Shown piece by piece: positions 45,135-57,141 of a stretch of DNA of 64,000 bases (the stretch's first letter is position 1; the number at the start of each line of letters is the position of its first letter). The position numbers and the translations under genes were made by a program. Below the pieces are notes generated by a model. It searched no databases, was not told the DNA's origin, and saw nothing but the letters and a program-made list of their open reading frames with translations. Origin of the DNA: Annona cherimola (lineage: Eukaryota; Streptophyta; Magnoliopsida; Magnoliales; Annonaceae); NCBI GenBank assembly GCA_030490835.1, contig CM059975.1, positions 34,256,133 to 34,320,132 on the forward strand. The letters are read 5' to 3'.

Positions 45135-46442
45135 ATATCATCATTCCAACATCATAATTATCATAAAAATTCATTCCAAATCATCATTTATCAATATTGG
45201 AGCATTATTTACGCATATCATACATGATTTTCCCGAATGCTCTATCTTTGCCCCAAATTTTTGATATTTTGGCATTATAACCATACTTATTTTCTCATGC
45301 TTAGGCATTATCTAAGCATGATTTTACCCTGCTTAACATTCAAAAGAAATTTAGGTAGAATTCACTTACCGAAAGTGAAGAACTCCTTTCCTTCTCACTT
45401 TCTCTCACTTTCTTTCTCTCCTCATCTTCCTCTTTCTTTTTGGCTTGGGGACGTGTGGAAGTAAGGGATTTTGCTCAAATGGAGATGGGTTGGAATGCAT
45501 TTGGACCTCCCCAACCCTCCCTATTTATATTTTTGATTTTCTATTTAATTGCAATTTACCCCCTTACTCAAGGTATTAAATTGTAAATATATTTTTCTAA
45601 TTTTCAAAAAGTGCATTGAGCCATGTGCAGCCACCCTATAGCAGCTCAATCCCCCTATGGAAGCCTTAATTTTCATGATTTTTTTATTTTTAAAATTAAT
45701 TAATTTAAGCTAATTTAATCCTAGCCCTTGATTTTTTGATGATGATGAATGTGGACCATTGATTTTGGTCAAAAAAACTTAACTATCCCTGCACGCCCCT
45801 GCCATGTAGCTGCTTTTCATTTCTTATTTTTATTTTTTAATTATTTAAATTTAATAAAAAGTCAAAAGTAAAATTAATAAAAAGTTAAGCTACTTTTTAA
45901 TCTCCATTTGACGTTTCATCTTGACCCTTAATTTATTATTTTTATCACATCTTAAACCATTCATCATGTTCATCATGGATTTTTAACCATCCATAAAAAA
46001 TTTCATCTAAATTCGACGTTCGGATTGCAATTTATGAATTTTTCTTTATTTTCTCCAAATTTTCATGGATTTTTAACCAGCCATAAAAAATTTCATCTAA
46101 ATTTGACGTTCGGATTGTAATTTATGAATTTTTCTTTATTTTCTCCAAAATTTTCACTAAAATCCGAAATTCCATTAAAATATCAAAAAGTATTACTATT
46201 TCGTCTTGTAGTGATTAAATCTCCCTTTTTTGTCATTTTGTGATTAAGTTAATCTACGTGATTAACTCTTAATCACCTTAGTTACTATTCACATTACTAT
46301 TCAGGTGGTTTAATCCCACAATTGCATTTTTTAACCTCTAATACACATATTTTCATACTCATGAATATATATTTCATTAATACATTACTTAGGTTTTACA
46401 ACCCTAGGATTTTATACACGTGTCTAAGATTGAGATTTCATA
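45135..46442 (-). repeat. LTR fragment fused to RT sequence
   Basis: Matches the first 1.26 kb (minus-strand sense) of the 5' LTR, 52500-53760, in the same orientation, including the TATA box (TATAAATAG on the minus strand, 45531-45539). It breaks into RT at about 45134 and is preceded on the minus strand by a polypurine tract (46443-46456). So it is the start of a 3' LTR joined to pol of the same or a sister element. Confidence 0.7.
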
Positions 46443-46860
46443 ATCCTCCTCCCTTACAATAAGTTTCATCCCGAAACCCGTTACCCTTCAAATACTCCAT
46501 TATACTTTTTCTGCATAATTAGCCTTTTCTGGCTTTTGCTAGTTCTATGGAGGAAATCCCTCCTTTTTCTTGCCTATCTTTAAATGTATTGGGATTGAAA
46601 AAAAATAATTTCAAAAAATTTCCTTCATCATTGCACCGCATCTCTTTAGCCTCAATTTCTATCATAGGATTAAATATCATCATGCTTATCATGCCTTGCA
46701 TACTTGGTTCTTTACTTGCCATTTTATATCCCGAGGATTCATGGTACTACTGGTTCTCTCTACCCATAGTGTGTGTGTGGTTATATACTGGTATGATTTC
46801 AATAAATGCTTAGCACTTTGTATTAAATAGTCTAAAATTTAAGTCATACTTGTAACCACT
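46443..46860 (-). other. Element 3'-end sequence between the LTR fragment and gag
   Basis: Contains a polypurine tract and a 67-residue open frame (46722-46519) that I do not recognise. It replaces the protease and RT start that should follow gag. Confidence 0.4.
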
Positions 46861-48100
46861 TTGTCTTCAGTTTCTTGAGATTCCATCCTGGTGAGGGCTT
46901 GGACACGCACAAGGTTGTTGGCTATGGCGGGGGCTTTCTGCTGGTCCAACCTTCCTCGAATTGGAGCTTCCTATGGTTTGTTCGGGCAATTGAATGATAT
47001 ATGCCTGACTTGGCCACATATGAAGCACTTTGTCGTTATGTATTCCCGAACCATATGTCCCGCTTGACCACACTTAAAAAATTTCCTCAATCCTTGGAGG
47101 CATTCGCGGGAGTGGTGCTTATGGCAAGTTTTGCAATGTGAGGTACTCTTTTCCTTGGAACTAGATTCCTCCTTTCCATCTATTGCCTTCTCATTTTTCC
47201 CTTTCTTGGCCCCATTTTCCTTGGAAGCCGAAAAGAATTGCTCTTGAGCTTGCTTAAGCTCTTGTGTCCTCATGGACTTCATTTCTATCGCCCTAGCTCT
47301 TTCTATACTAGAGGCATAATCTCTTATTAGTAATGGAGCTAGTCCCTCCTTTAATTGGGGTCTTAGCCCACGTTGGAACCTCTATGCCTTATTTTCTGGC
47401 ACATTGGCGATCCATGGTACATACTTAACCAAGGCATTGAATCTTGTTGCATACTCAGTCACCGTCATCTTGTCTTAGTAGAGTTTCTCAAACTCTATCA
47501 CTTTTTGACTTTGTAAGCGTACTAGAAGATACTCTTTATTAAATTCTTCTAAAAATTCTTGCAACGTGACCCGTTCTGGGTATGGCATGGTAACCATCAA
47601 TGTTTCTCACCATTCATAAGCGTCTTTTATCAGCAGGTGGGTAGCACATAGAACTTTCTATTGATCATTGCAGGGCAAAATCCGAAATAACTTTTTGATT
47701 TCCATGATCCATTGCTCTGCAATGATGGGGTCTGGTTTCCCAGCAAGGAAGGCATTGACAGCCTTTCTATCAGCCTCTAGGAGAGTATCTTCTATACCTT
47801 TAGAAAAATTGAGGTTGGCCGATGGGCCGGGTCTTTCCCCATTATCACCTTGCAGTGGGGCCTACTGATTTCTTTCCCACATACCTTGTATTATTTCGGC
47901 GGCCTGAGTTGTCCATTGCTGCATTGTCTTTTCTACGGCTGTAGTTATCCTTTCTTCTATCTGCCTTTCCTGGCTAGCTCCCCTTTCTACATAGGATTCA
48001 GAGCTAGTCTCTTCCCGTCGTTGACGGGTCCTTGACGTTTGTCTTCTTGACTCGGATCTTTTGGTCCGTTTATTGATTTCTTCTACTTCGGGTCAGCTAA
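46861..48100 (-). pseudogene. gypsy gag remnant with two zinc knuckles
   Basis: Best piece 47282-46971 (103 residues): a lysine/glutamate-rich linker, then CKTCHKHHSRECL, CFxCGQAGHM-like (FKCGQAGHMVREY) and CFICGQVRHISFNC. Downstream in another frame comes RVQALTRMESQE, which resembles the gag-protease linker of Tekay/Del elements, but the protease DSGA motif is missing. Upstream (47300-48000), broken frames hold the capsid-like region. Several stops and frameshifts. Confidence 0.7.
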
Positions 48101-48376
48101 CCGATTCTCCTATTGGTGCCTTCCCTTTATTCAACCTAGCTCCGGCTCTTGTAGTTGGCATTTTTGCTTTCTATATGCACAAAACTTTGGTTAGTATCAT
48201 AACATTCTCATAATACTAACATTTATAATATTCATAACATTATTCATATTCAAGCATATACATCTATATATGTTTCTCACATATATATCATTTCATATCA
48301 ATATCATAGAAGTATCATAACCTCTTAAACATGTAGATCTAGACATTAGTTTTTTCTTTTCATGCTTATCTTCAAT

Positions 48377-48564
48377 CCATGCTCTATTCCTAACTTCTGT
48401 GGTATCATTCCTTTTCTATCACCATTCTTAATTTTTCTCTTTCCATGCCTATTTACCGATCCTTGCTCTGATACTACTTTTGTGGTATTAAACCTATCAT
48501 TTCATCATCCTTTATTTTCTTCTTCTCCCACCTATTTACCAATCCTTGCTCTAATACCATCTTC
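48377..48564 (-). repeat. Triplicated primer-binding-site region
   Basis: The iMet-type primer-binding site next to the 5' LTR reads, on the minus strand, TGGTATTAGAGCAAGG (complement of 48543-48558). Sequence starting CCTTGCTCTGATACTAC recurs at 48461, and a weaker CCATGCTCTATTCCTAAC at 48377. Each is followed by CTTNTGTGG, so the repeat unit is about 83 bp and includes the LTR tip. Confidence 0.75.
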
Positions 48565-49356
48565 TGTGGCGCCCCGAACCGGCATGCCTAGAAGCCTTAC
48601 TCTGGGATCTTGTCGATTGGTAAATGTGACTCAGGATTATTGCCCTGATCACACGGCGGGTACTTAATTGAATCTTGTCCAAAAAAAATTTTCCTTTCTT
48701 TTCTTTTTATTCGTCACATAAGCATACACTTTATTCATAATAGACTCATCCATATCATCATAAAATTATTCATATATTCTTTTATTGAAATAATTCACAT
48801 AAGTACAATCATGTTGGTAATATCCATGTCTTTAACATGATTATCATATATTTGTCCCTTTGGACGCATACTTAGAACCGCAAATAGATTTGCAGATCAT
48901 TTCTACCTGGTGTCCTTCATAAGTCAGCTCCATAGCCTATCTGACATTTTGAAAACACATATGAGTAATAACTCAGTAAGCAAGCCTTTTTCTTTGGTAA
49001 GTAAATATTTTCCTTTCATTCAAATGCATTTCTCCCCATTTGGTAGGAGACACTTACCAAGTGATCAATTACCAATGTGACAGAAACCTTTTCATGCATT
49101 TCATGAGAATGCAATGCATTCATTCATTCTTGACTTTTCTTGTGCCTCCAATCTCTGAGAGGACGTCGTCGGCACACAGCCCTTGCGACTTGGCAATAGT
49201 GAAGGGGGATCCTCGATCCGCTTACTACCTCCACCAAAGCCTCTTCCTTGTGCACCATGTTCATACATATGCTGGCATGACATGCTCCATAAAAATTGAT
49301 AAATCATTTAGAAAGTAATTTAACAAGCAGTTAGCAATCATTTCATGTAAAGCATT
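48565..49356 (-). repeat. 5' LTR of the gypsy element, segment 1
   Basis: Starts TGTGGCGCCCCGAACCGG on the plus strand. It is the minus-strand 3' end of the LTR, adjacent to the primer-binding site, and stops at the solo LTR insertion. Confidence 0.75.
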
Positions 49357-51879
49357 TGTGGAACCCTGACCGTATACGCGTTGTTTTGACCGTATACGCG
49401 TCATTTCGACACTTGTAATTTTGAAGATTATTTTATGAATAAATAAAGATTCATGAACCTTATTGATGGACATATGTATTTGAGGTTGAAATAATGCAAT
49501 TGGAAATTTAACCCCGTAAATAGTGCACGTGAATAGTAAACAGGGGTTAAGATATATGATTAAGAGTTAATCACTTGGATTAACTTAATCATAAAAAACA
49601 AAATAGATATTTAATCACTACAAGACAAAATAGCAATTATTTTGGATATTTTAATCAAAATTCGGATTTATATGGAAAAATAGAAAAAAATTCATAAGTT
49701 GCAATCCGAAAGTCAGAATTCGATGAAATTTTTTATGGATGGTTAAAAATTCATAATGGACATGATGAATGGATTAAGATGTGATGAAAATCACAAATCA
49801 AAGGTCAAGATTAAACGTCAAATGAAAAATCAAAAAGTAGCATTACTTTAATTAAATGCTACTTTTGACTTTTTACAAAAATTAAATAATAAAAAATAAA
49901 AAAATTAAATGAAATGCAGAAATAGAAGGGGGCGTGAGCAGGGGTATTGATGGCCATTTGAATTTGATCAATGGTTCAAATTCATCCAAATCACAAATCA
50001 AGGGTTTAGATTTAATTAGCTTAAAATTAATTAAATAAAAAAATAAAAAATAGGTAAAATAGGCCTGAAAAATTGGGCAGCTGGAGCAGGGTAGGGAGGC
50101 TGCACAAGGCTCTAAGCACCTTTAGGAAATTAGAAAAAAACACCTTTGCAATTTTACACCCTAAGCTAGAGGGGGTAAATTGTAAATTCATGAAAAATGG
50201 ACCCCTATAAATAGAGGAGCAGGCCGTGCACGAAATTCACAACCATCCCAGCTCAAAAATCACTTGAGCAACTTCATTTCCCATCCCCACACGTTTTAGC
50301 CTTAAGGAAAGAGGAGAATCGAAGGTTGGAGTGAGAAAAGGCGAGTTGAAGAGGCATAACTTCGCTTGAGGTAAGTGAATTCCCCTCAAACTTGTTTTGA
50401 ATGTTAGATGAAGTAAAACCATGCTTAGATAATGCCCAATCATGAGAAAATAAGTATAGATATAATGTTTAAATGGAATTATGCCAAAACATCAAAAATT
50501 TGGAGCGAAGATAGGGTATTTGGGAAGATAGCATATGATATGTGAAAATAATGCTCCAAAATTGATAAATGATGATTTGGGATATATTATTATGATAAAT
50601 ATGATGTTAGAATAATGATATATTAATTTCATGATTTTTGAAATTAAGGATTATGCTTAAGTGAATTTATGTTGATTTTTAGTATATGGAGAAAATGATT
50701 TTTTTGGCTAAGTAAATGATGATAAATTCAAAATGTATGAAATATCCAATGATATACTAGGCATAAGGTATGCCATGGTATTTTTTGTTTTTGGAAAAAA
50801 TATCAATTTTTGGAACCCATGAACAGTAACCACGTCTCTGTGAACAATAACTCGGATGAACAGTAATATGCTACAGTTATTTTGCTACAGTAACAGTGTG
50901 ATTTTTAAGAAAATTTGAGATTAATATTTAAATATGATGATGAAAATTTTGAAGAACTTAAGGATAAAAAAAATATATAAAGAGATAATGCCCAAATAAT
51001 ATAGAGCATGCATGGGAAGCAGCTTGAATAGAAGAAATGAAAATAACATTTCTCCTTGAATAGAAAAAGGAAAAGAGAAGGTCGAAGACACCTCCTAAGA
51101 AGGTAAGCAAGTTATATGTTTTGCAAATTATTTCTAAAATGTTTGAAATTGTTTGTGAATTGCTTTATGAAATTTATTTAAGGTTGGCCATACCTATAAC
51201 TGCTTTACATGAACTGAAGTTCGTTTTGTGAAATTATTTATTAAATGCTTTTTATGAAATTGTTTATGATTTGCAAATATCATGCCGACATGTGTATGAG
51301 AATGAGCATGTGCACGAGGAATAAGCCTTAGTCGAGGTAGTAAGCGGACCGGATGTCCCCCTCGCTATTACCAAGTCGCTTAATAGGCCCAGGCCGGCGG
51401 CGACCTCCCTGAAATGGGAGCATGTATGGGATGGGCGCCTAGCTAGCGTCGCATCCAAAGGAATGTCATGAATGCTATGTATGCATTGCATTTGCGTTTT
51501 ATGAAATGCATGAAAATGATTGAAAAATTATGTATAGCTTGCTTACTGAGTATTATTACTCACCCATGCTTTTTCAACAACAGACAGGAAATGATGATGA
51601 AGGCAGCATGGCAAGTGTTATGTAGTTTTTGATATAAATGATGTTTATGTAAACTTTATGTAAAGTCAACGATGATAATTTTGAGATGGAAATGAATATT
51701 TTGTTTTATGAAACAGTTTTGGTTTATAACTGTGATATGTGAATGATGAGAATTTTCCATGTATTGATGAAAAAAAAGGGAATCCTGCCGTATGATCAGG
51801 GCAACAATCCTGAGTCACGTTTACCAATCAAAACGATCCCGGAGTAAGGCTTCTAGGCACCTCGGTTCGGGGCGCCACA
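49357..51879 (+). mobile_element. Plus-strand solo LTR (2523 bp) inserted antisense in the gypsy 5' LTR
   Basis: Starts TGTGGAACCCTGACC and ends GGTTCGGGGCGCCACA. Flanks GCATT (49352-49356) and ACATT (51880-51884) match at four of five positions. The comparable uninterrupted site in the 3' LTR (near 41650-41680) confirms the insertion. It is the same LTR family as its host, in opposite orientation, with a TATA box TATAAATAG at 50206-50214 and a direct repeat GACCGTATACGCG (49368-49396) near its start. Confidence 0.85.
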
Positions 51880-51884
51880 ACATT

Positions 51885-53760
51885 ATAGGAATGACCATTC
51901 TTAAATATAATTCATAAAACATGTGAGCAAACAATTTGCAATTCTTTAAAAAATATTTTGGAAAGCATATAACTTGCTTACCTCCTCAGTCTGTGTCCTC
52001 CACCTTTTTCTTTTCTTTTCCTATACAAGGAAAAATAATATTTTATTTATATCATTCCATGTCTTAGATTGTTTCTCATGCATCATTCATTATCTCTTTT
52101 CTATAAAGGTTAATTTTATAAAAATATTTGGTCATTACCTCCTTATATGGATTTTTTATCCATAAATTCGTTTAAAAATTCCATCTATATATTTATTAAG
52201 ATATAAATCTAATCTGATTTTTTCCACCCAATTTACTTTTTTACTGTTTATGGGTTACTGTTCATGATCACTGTTCACGGGTTATTGTTCACCCCGAGGT
52301 TACTATCCACAGCAACGTGGGTTACTGTTCATGGGTTCCAAAAATTGATATTTTTTCCAAAAATAAAAAATACCATGACATAGCTTATGTTTAGTATATC
52401 ATGAGAAAATTCATAAATTTTGAATTTATCATCATTAACTTGCCTAAATAAATCATTTTCTCCATATACTGAAAATCAACATAATTTCACTTAAGCATAA
52501 TCCTTAAATCCAAAAATTATGAGATTAATATATCATCATTACAACATCATAATTATCATAAAAATTCATCTCAAATCATCATTTATCAATATTGGAGCAT
52601 TATTTACACATATCATACATAATTTTCCTAAATGCTCTATTTTCGCTCCAAATTTTCAATGTTTTGGCATAATTCTACTTTTTCATTATAACTATACTTA
52701 TTTTCTCATGCTTAGGCATCATATAAGCATGATTTTACCCTACTTAACATTCAAAAGAAATTTGGGTAGAATTCACTTACCCAAAGTGAAGAACCTCTCC
52801 TTTCCTTCTCACTTTCTCTCTCTTTCTTTCTCTCCTCCTCTTCCTCTTTCTCTTTGTCTTAGGGACGTGTGGGAGTAAGGGATTTTGGTCAAATGGAACT
52901 GGGTTGGAATGCATTTGGACCTCCCCAAGCCTCCCTATTTATATTTTTGATTTTCTACTTAATTGCAATTTACCCCCTTGCTCAAGGTATTAAATTGTAA
53001 ATATATTTTCTTCTAATTTCCAAAAGGTGCATTGAGCTATGTGCAGCCACCCTACAGCAGCTCAAGCCCCCTATGACAGTCCTAATTTTCATGATTTTTT
53101 TTATTTTTAAAATTAATTAATTTAAGCTAATTTAATCCTAGCCCTTGATTTTTTGATGATGATGAATGTGGACCATTGATTTTAGTCAAAAAAACTCAAC
53201 TAACCCTGCACGCCCCTGTCATGTAGCTGCTTTTCATTTATTATTTTTATTTTTTAATTATTTAAATTTAATAAAAAGTCAAAAGTAAAATTAATGAAAA
53301 GTTAAGCTACTTTTTAATCTCCATTTGACGTTTCATCTTGACCCTTAATTCATGATTTTCATCACATCTTAAACCATTCATCATGGATTTTTAGCCATCC
53401 ATAAAAAAATTCATCTAAATCCGGCGTCCGGATTGCAATTTATGAATTTTTCTTTATTTTCTCCAAAATTTTCACTAAAATCTGAAAATTCCATTAAAAT
53501 ATAAAAAAGTATTGCTATTTCATCTTGTAATGATTAAATCTTCCTTTTTTGTCATTTCGTGATTAGGTTAATCTACGTGATTAACTCTTAATCACCTTGG
53601 TTACTATGCATATTACTATTCAAGTGCACTATTCACGTGGTTTAATCCCACAATTGCATTTCTTTAACCTCTAATACTCATGTTTTCATACTCATAAATA
53701 TATATTTCATTAATACATTACTTAGGATTTTATACACGTGTCTAAGATTGGGGTTTCACA
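51885..53760 (-). repeat. 5' LTR of the gypsy element, segment 2
   Basis: Continues the LTR after the solo insertion and ends GGGGTTTCACA. Minus-strand TATA box at 52935-52943. Joined with segment 1 it gives about 2.67 kb, the full length of this LTR family here. Confidence 0.75.
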
Positions 53761-55340
53761 ATTATAGATTGACAAATTGAAAATTGCTTTATTTAAGTTA
53801 ATAAAGGAGATAGTATAGAATCATGTTCAAAGTTGGCAATAGAAGCATTTAGCATGAGGAAGAAAAGAGATGTTACGGAAGGTAGCGGTTTAGGCCATTC
53901 TAAGATATACCGTGAGCTTATTATTATTATTATATAATTGAGCTCCTTGATGAGTACATTCTTGGAGAGAATCTGAAAAGACGAAGATAAGTTGGGGATC
54001 ATGTAGTAAGATGTATCATTTAAAAGGGATGAAGGATTAGGCTTAAGAGATTTGGAGGATTTCAATCTTACATTACTAGGAAAATAGATCTGGATGTTTG
54101 TTACTCGCCAAGATCTTTATGCCACAAGGTTCTAATATCAAAGTATTTCTAAGAAAGAAATTTGTTTGCATGTATAAAGGAACCTATAAACTCATTCACA
54201 TGGGAGTGCATTCTACATGCTAGGAAGGTATTGCGACATGGATGTAGGAGGAAGTTTGGGATAGGGATTGTTACAGGTTCTTTACTGATCGATGAACAAA
54301 TTTCCTATTCTTAAGGTAGGTCTTGTTCCATTACATATTCTTGAGAAAGTGAAAATTAGTTTTTTTATTTATGAAACTGATAATCAATGGAAAAGAGATC
54401 TTATTGTTGCTCTTATTAGGTATGTGAGTTGGATATCAATTCAGCATGAACCAATCATAGGTCTGGAGGAGAATGATATACTATATTGGGAAAATGAGAT
54501 TGAAAGAAACTACACTACCAAATTGGGCAACAAGATGATTAGAGAATGTGGGATTAGAATTATCAATGACGGAGAAGCAGGAGTAGGCAATTATGTTTTG
54601 GATGCTATGCATAATGTTCATAAGAACATCTAACAACTGAAGATTCAATCAAATATTTATTTTTGGATAATGGTTAGCTCAAAATATTGTGCCAACAAAT
54701 TCCAATTTGATAAATAGAGGAGTAGGTACATTAGAGGGGTGCAAATTATGTTCATTGGAGTTAAAAGATGGTTTCCATCTTTCTTGGGAATGACTAAAAA
54801 TTGTTAAAGCTATGAGTTGATTTGAATAGGCGACGAGGGCTAGAATTTAGTTATAGATATCTCTAGTGTGATTTAAAAACTCTATACTTATGAGAATTCC
54901 AAGATTTTTAGCATGTTTCGAATTACTTATTGGCGCATCTTACGTATCCTAAATCATCTTTCCGTAGATGGGATATTGTCTAGTTTCAATGATGTTTAAG
55001 ACTAGGCCATCACATACTTGGATAAGTATTGGGAGGCAACACTAGCTTCCAAATGCAGGAGTTCATTACACGATGGAAGATTTCTCTGAGAGGTAAGTGA
55101 AAGTTAAATGTTGATGGTAGGAGAAAAAGAGACCAAGTCATTATTGAGTTTGGGTGATACTTTATGATGATGAGGGCAACTATATTACTGCCAGTTGTGC
55201 TACTTGCGAAGGGGAGGTGGATTCACTATTTATGGAAGCTAGTGCATTACTTTGGAATATTAAACGGTTGGGAACAATACAAGACATAGACGTAGAAGTG
55301 GAGATGGATTCACTGATCTCTTCTACCTACTGAACAAATT
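53761..55340 (+). pseudogene. 3' part of a decayed L1-type LINE (post-RT, zf-RVT region, RNase H)
   Basis: Frames give, in order, sequence like GLGLRDLEDFNLTLLGK (about 54030-54085), THSHGSAFYMLGRYCDMDVGG (54190-54260), a 113-residue open frame at 54292-54633, a zinc-finger RVT-like stretch (54640-54800), and the start of a plant-type RNase H (KLNVDG near 55110). These are typical of the region downstream of RT in plant L1-type LINEs. There are many stops. It could be the far end of the LINE at 17700-20960, but about 1.3 kb of RT is missing between them. Confidence 0.6.
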
Positions 55341-55344
55341 GGAG

Positions 55345-55677
55345 GGTGATCAGGTGCACCCAAGAGCATTGAGCCTCAATGATCCTGGGTGCAAACACCT
55401 ATTTTTTAATTTTTTTTTCAAATTTTTTTTACAAGAATGTTAATCTAATTGTACTTAACATGTATATGAATTTTTACCATATTTAGATATTTATTTCGGA
55501 TTTTTTAAAAATCAGAAATAAATATCTAAAAACTCCAAAAATGGTAAAAATTTATATATATATTAAATACACATAGATTAATAAGTTCATAAAAATTTTT
55601 GAAAAAGAAATTAACAAAAATAGGTATATGCGTCCGGGAGCATTGAGGCTCAATGCTCCCGAGTGCACTTGATCACC
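55345..55677. mobile_element. Foldback MITE with long inverted ends (333 bp)
   Basis: Starts GGTGATCAGGTGCACCC and ends GAGTGCACTTGATCACC. The outer 60 bp or so are inverted repeats with a few differences, and the interior continues as a near-perfect palindrome around 55500. Best-preserved member of the AT-rich hairpin family. It sits at the end of the LINE remnant. Confidence 0.75.
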
Positions 55678-56185
55678 TTCTTAATAAACCATCTTCAATT
55701 CTAGCTAATACGGATGCTCTAATCAACGAAACCTAAGCTATGTTAATGGTGTGGGATGACATTTTCTTCACACATATTTTTCGGTGGGAAAATAGTTGGC
55801 ACACCAACTAGTTGAGTTGATGAGATAATTTATTTAATTTTCTTTGTGACCAATTATAAAAGGACAAGGAAATTAGTATTTAAATAAAATTGATTGCAGG
55901 CCCATATCCAAATCTGTTTTGGTTTGCGTATGCCTTATGGGCTTTTTCCCATAAAAATAATATAATATGTAAAATCATCAACTTGCATATCTTAATTATG
56001 ATACATAAATAAAAATTAATGTCTTAATGCTTATTTTATAAGTTATGCACAATTCTTAATTTTTTACAATATGAGGTCGTGTTTCCTGCTATCCTAAGTG
56101 AAAAACACAGCCCCATATTTTCTAGGGAAAAACAGGGTCTATCTTATGTGATTCAATTAAACTCCATCGTTTTATTATAAATGAG
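55678..56185. other. Spacer, nothing recognised
   Basis: No frame, repeat end or RNA motif was identified. Confidence 0.4.
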
Positions 56186-56572
56186 TGATCCTATTAGCCT
56201 GGGCTAAGCAAATGCCCTACTTCGCCCACATCAAAAAACCCATTTAAAATAATTTTTTTATTTTTTTTCATACACTTGTTTATCTAACTATATTTAATAT
56301 ATAAACTAATTTTTACCATTTTGGACATGTGTATATATTTTTTTAGATTTTTAAAGATAATGGTATTTTGAATACATATATATATATGTAGATATTTAAA
56401 AATCTTAAAAAACATATATATATATATATGTAGATATTTAAAAATCTTAAAAAACATATACATATGTCCAAAAATGTTAAAACTTGATTTATACGTTAAA
56501 TACATTTAGATAAACAAGTCTATGAAGAAAAAAAGCAAAAAAAAAGTTGTTATAACTCGGCTAACATGATCA
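56186..56572. mobile_element. Foldback MITE of the AT-rich hairpin family with an internal duplication
   Basis: Ends TGATCCTATTAGCC and, reversed, TGATCATGTTAGCC. Arms TTTTTACCATTTTGGACATG and CATATGTCCAAAAATG pair. A 50-bp AT-rich block (ATATATGTAGATATTTAAAA) is present twice near 56384-56460. Confidence 0.6.
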
Positions 56573-57141
56573 TTCCTTTTACTTATATATTTATATATAT
56601 AACTTCAATTAAGACGATTCATTTATTCTAGTATTATCTATCCACAATTTTTTAGTCAAATTTACCAATATTCTCATCCGTTCATAACACTTGTAATTAT
56701 TTATATAAAAAATTTCTCAATATCAATCAAGTCATTCTTACACCTCTTTTGTCATCGTACAATTATATTTATTCTTATTTGATTAAAATATTTCTTGTAT
56801 AAATTAACTTATTAACTCAACTATTTAATCTTTTGATTCTACGATGATCTCATTAACCCAAATCACATTCTTCGCCTCTTATACCCAAAAATTACTTTTC
56901 ACATATCATATATACATTTAACATCTCATCTATTCTAGAAAGCACCAAGTTCCAAGCCATTTTCAAAATTTCACTTTTGAAGTTCATTTCTTACTTATTT
57001 CTCAATATTAGCTCTAAATGACTCAATTCTCGAATTTATCATCTTAAATTCATTCCGAAGCTCAATGAGCATATTTTAGTCATGATAAGAATCCCTCTGA
57101 CAAAAATCATCGCTCCTACTCATGATTATTAATCATTTTTA
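56573..57141. other. AT-rich spacer, nothing recognised
   Basis: No supported feature. Confidence 0.4.

Larger units (their letters stand above)
40942..53760 (-). mobile_element. Rearranged minus-strand chromovirus-like gypsy (Tekay/Del type) with a nested solo LTR
   Basis: Minus-strand order: 5' LTR (53760-51885 and 49356-48565), iMet-type primer-binding site, gag with zinc knuckles, an inserted LTR/3'-end fragment (46442-45135), RT, RNase H, integrase, polypurine tract, 3' LTR (42538-40942). RT before integrase defines gypsy; the C-terminal LPPALSAIHNVFHISMLGKY motif is typical of Tekay/Del-type chromoviruses. Protease and the N-terminal part of RT are missing. Outer flanks GTTCA and ATTAT do not match, so the block is not a simple single insertion. 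Confidence 0.75.

Noticed and set aside
40942..53760. A single simple gypsy insertion with intact ends
   Set aside because: The outer 5-bp flanks do not match, an LTR fragment sits in pol, and the two LTRs differ in length by about 1 kb; a rearranged composite fits better.
54292..54633. 113-codon frame as a host gene
   Set aside because: Flanking frames give LINE post-RT motifs in the same order as in L1-type ORF2; it is part of that remnant.
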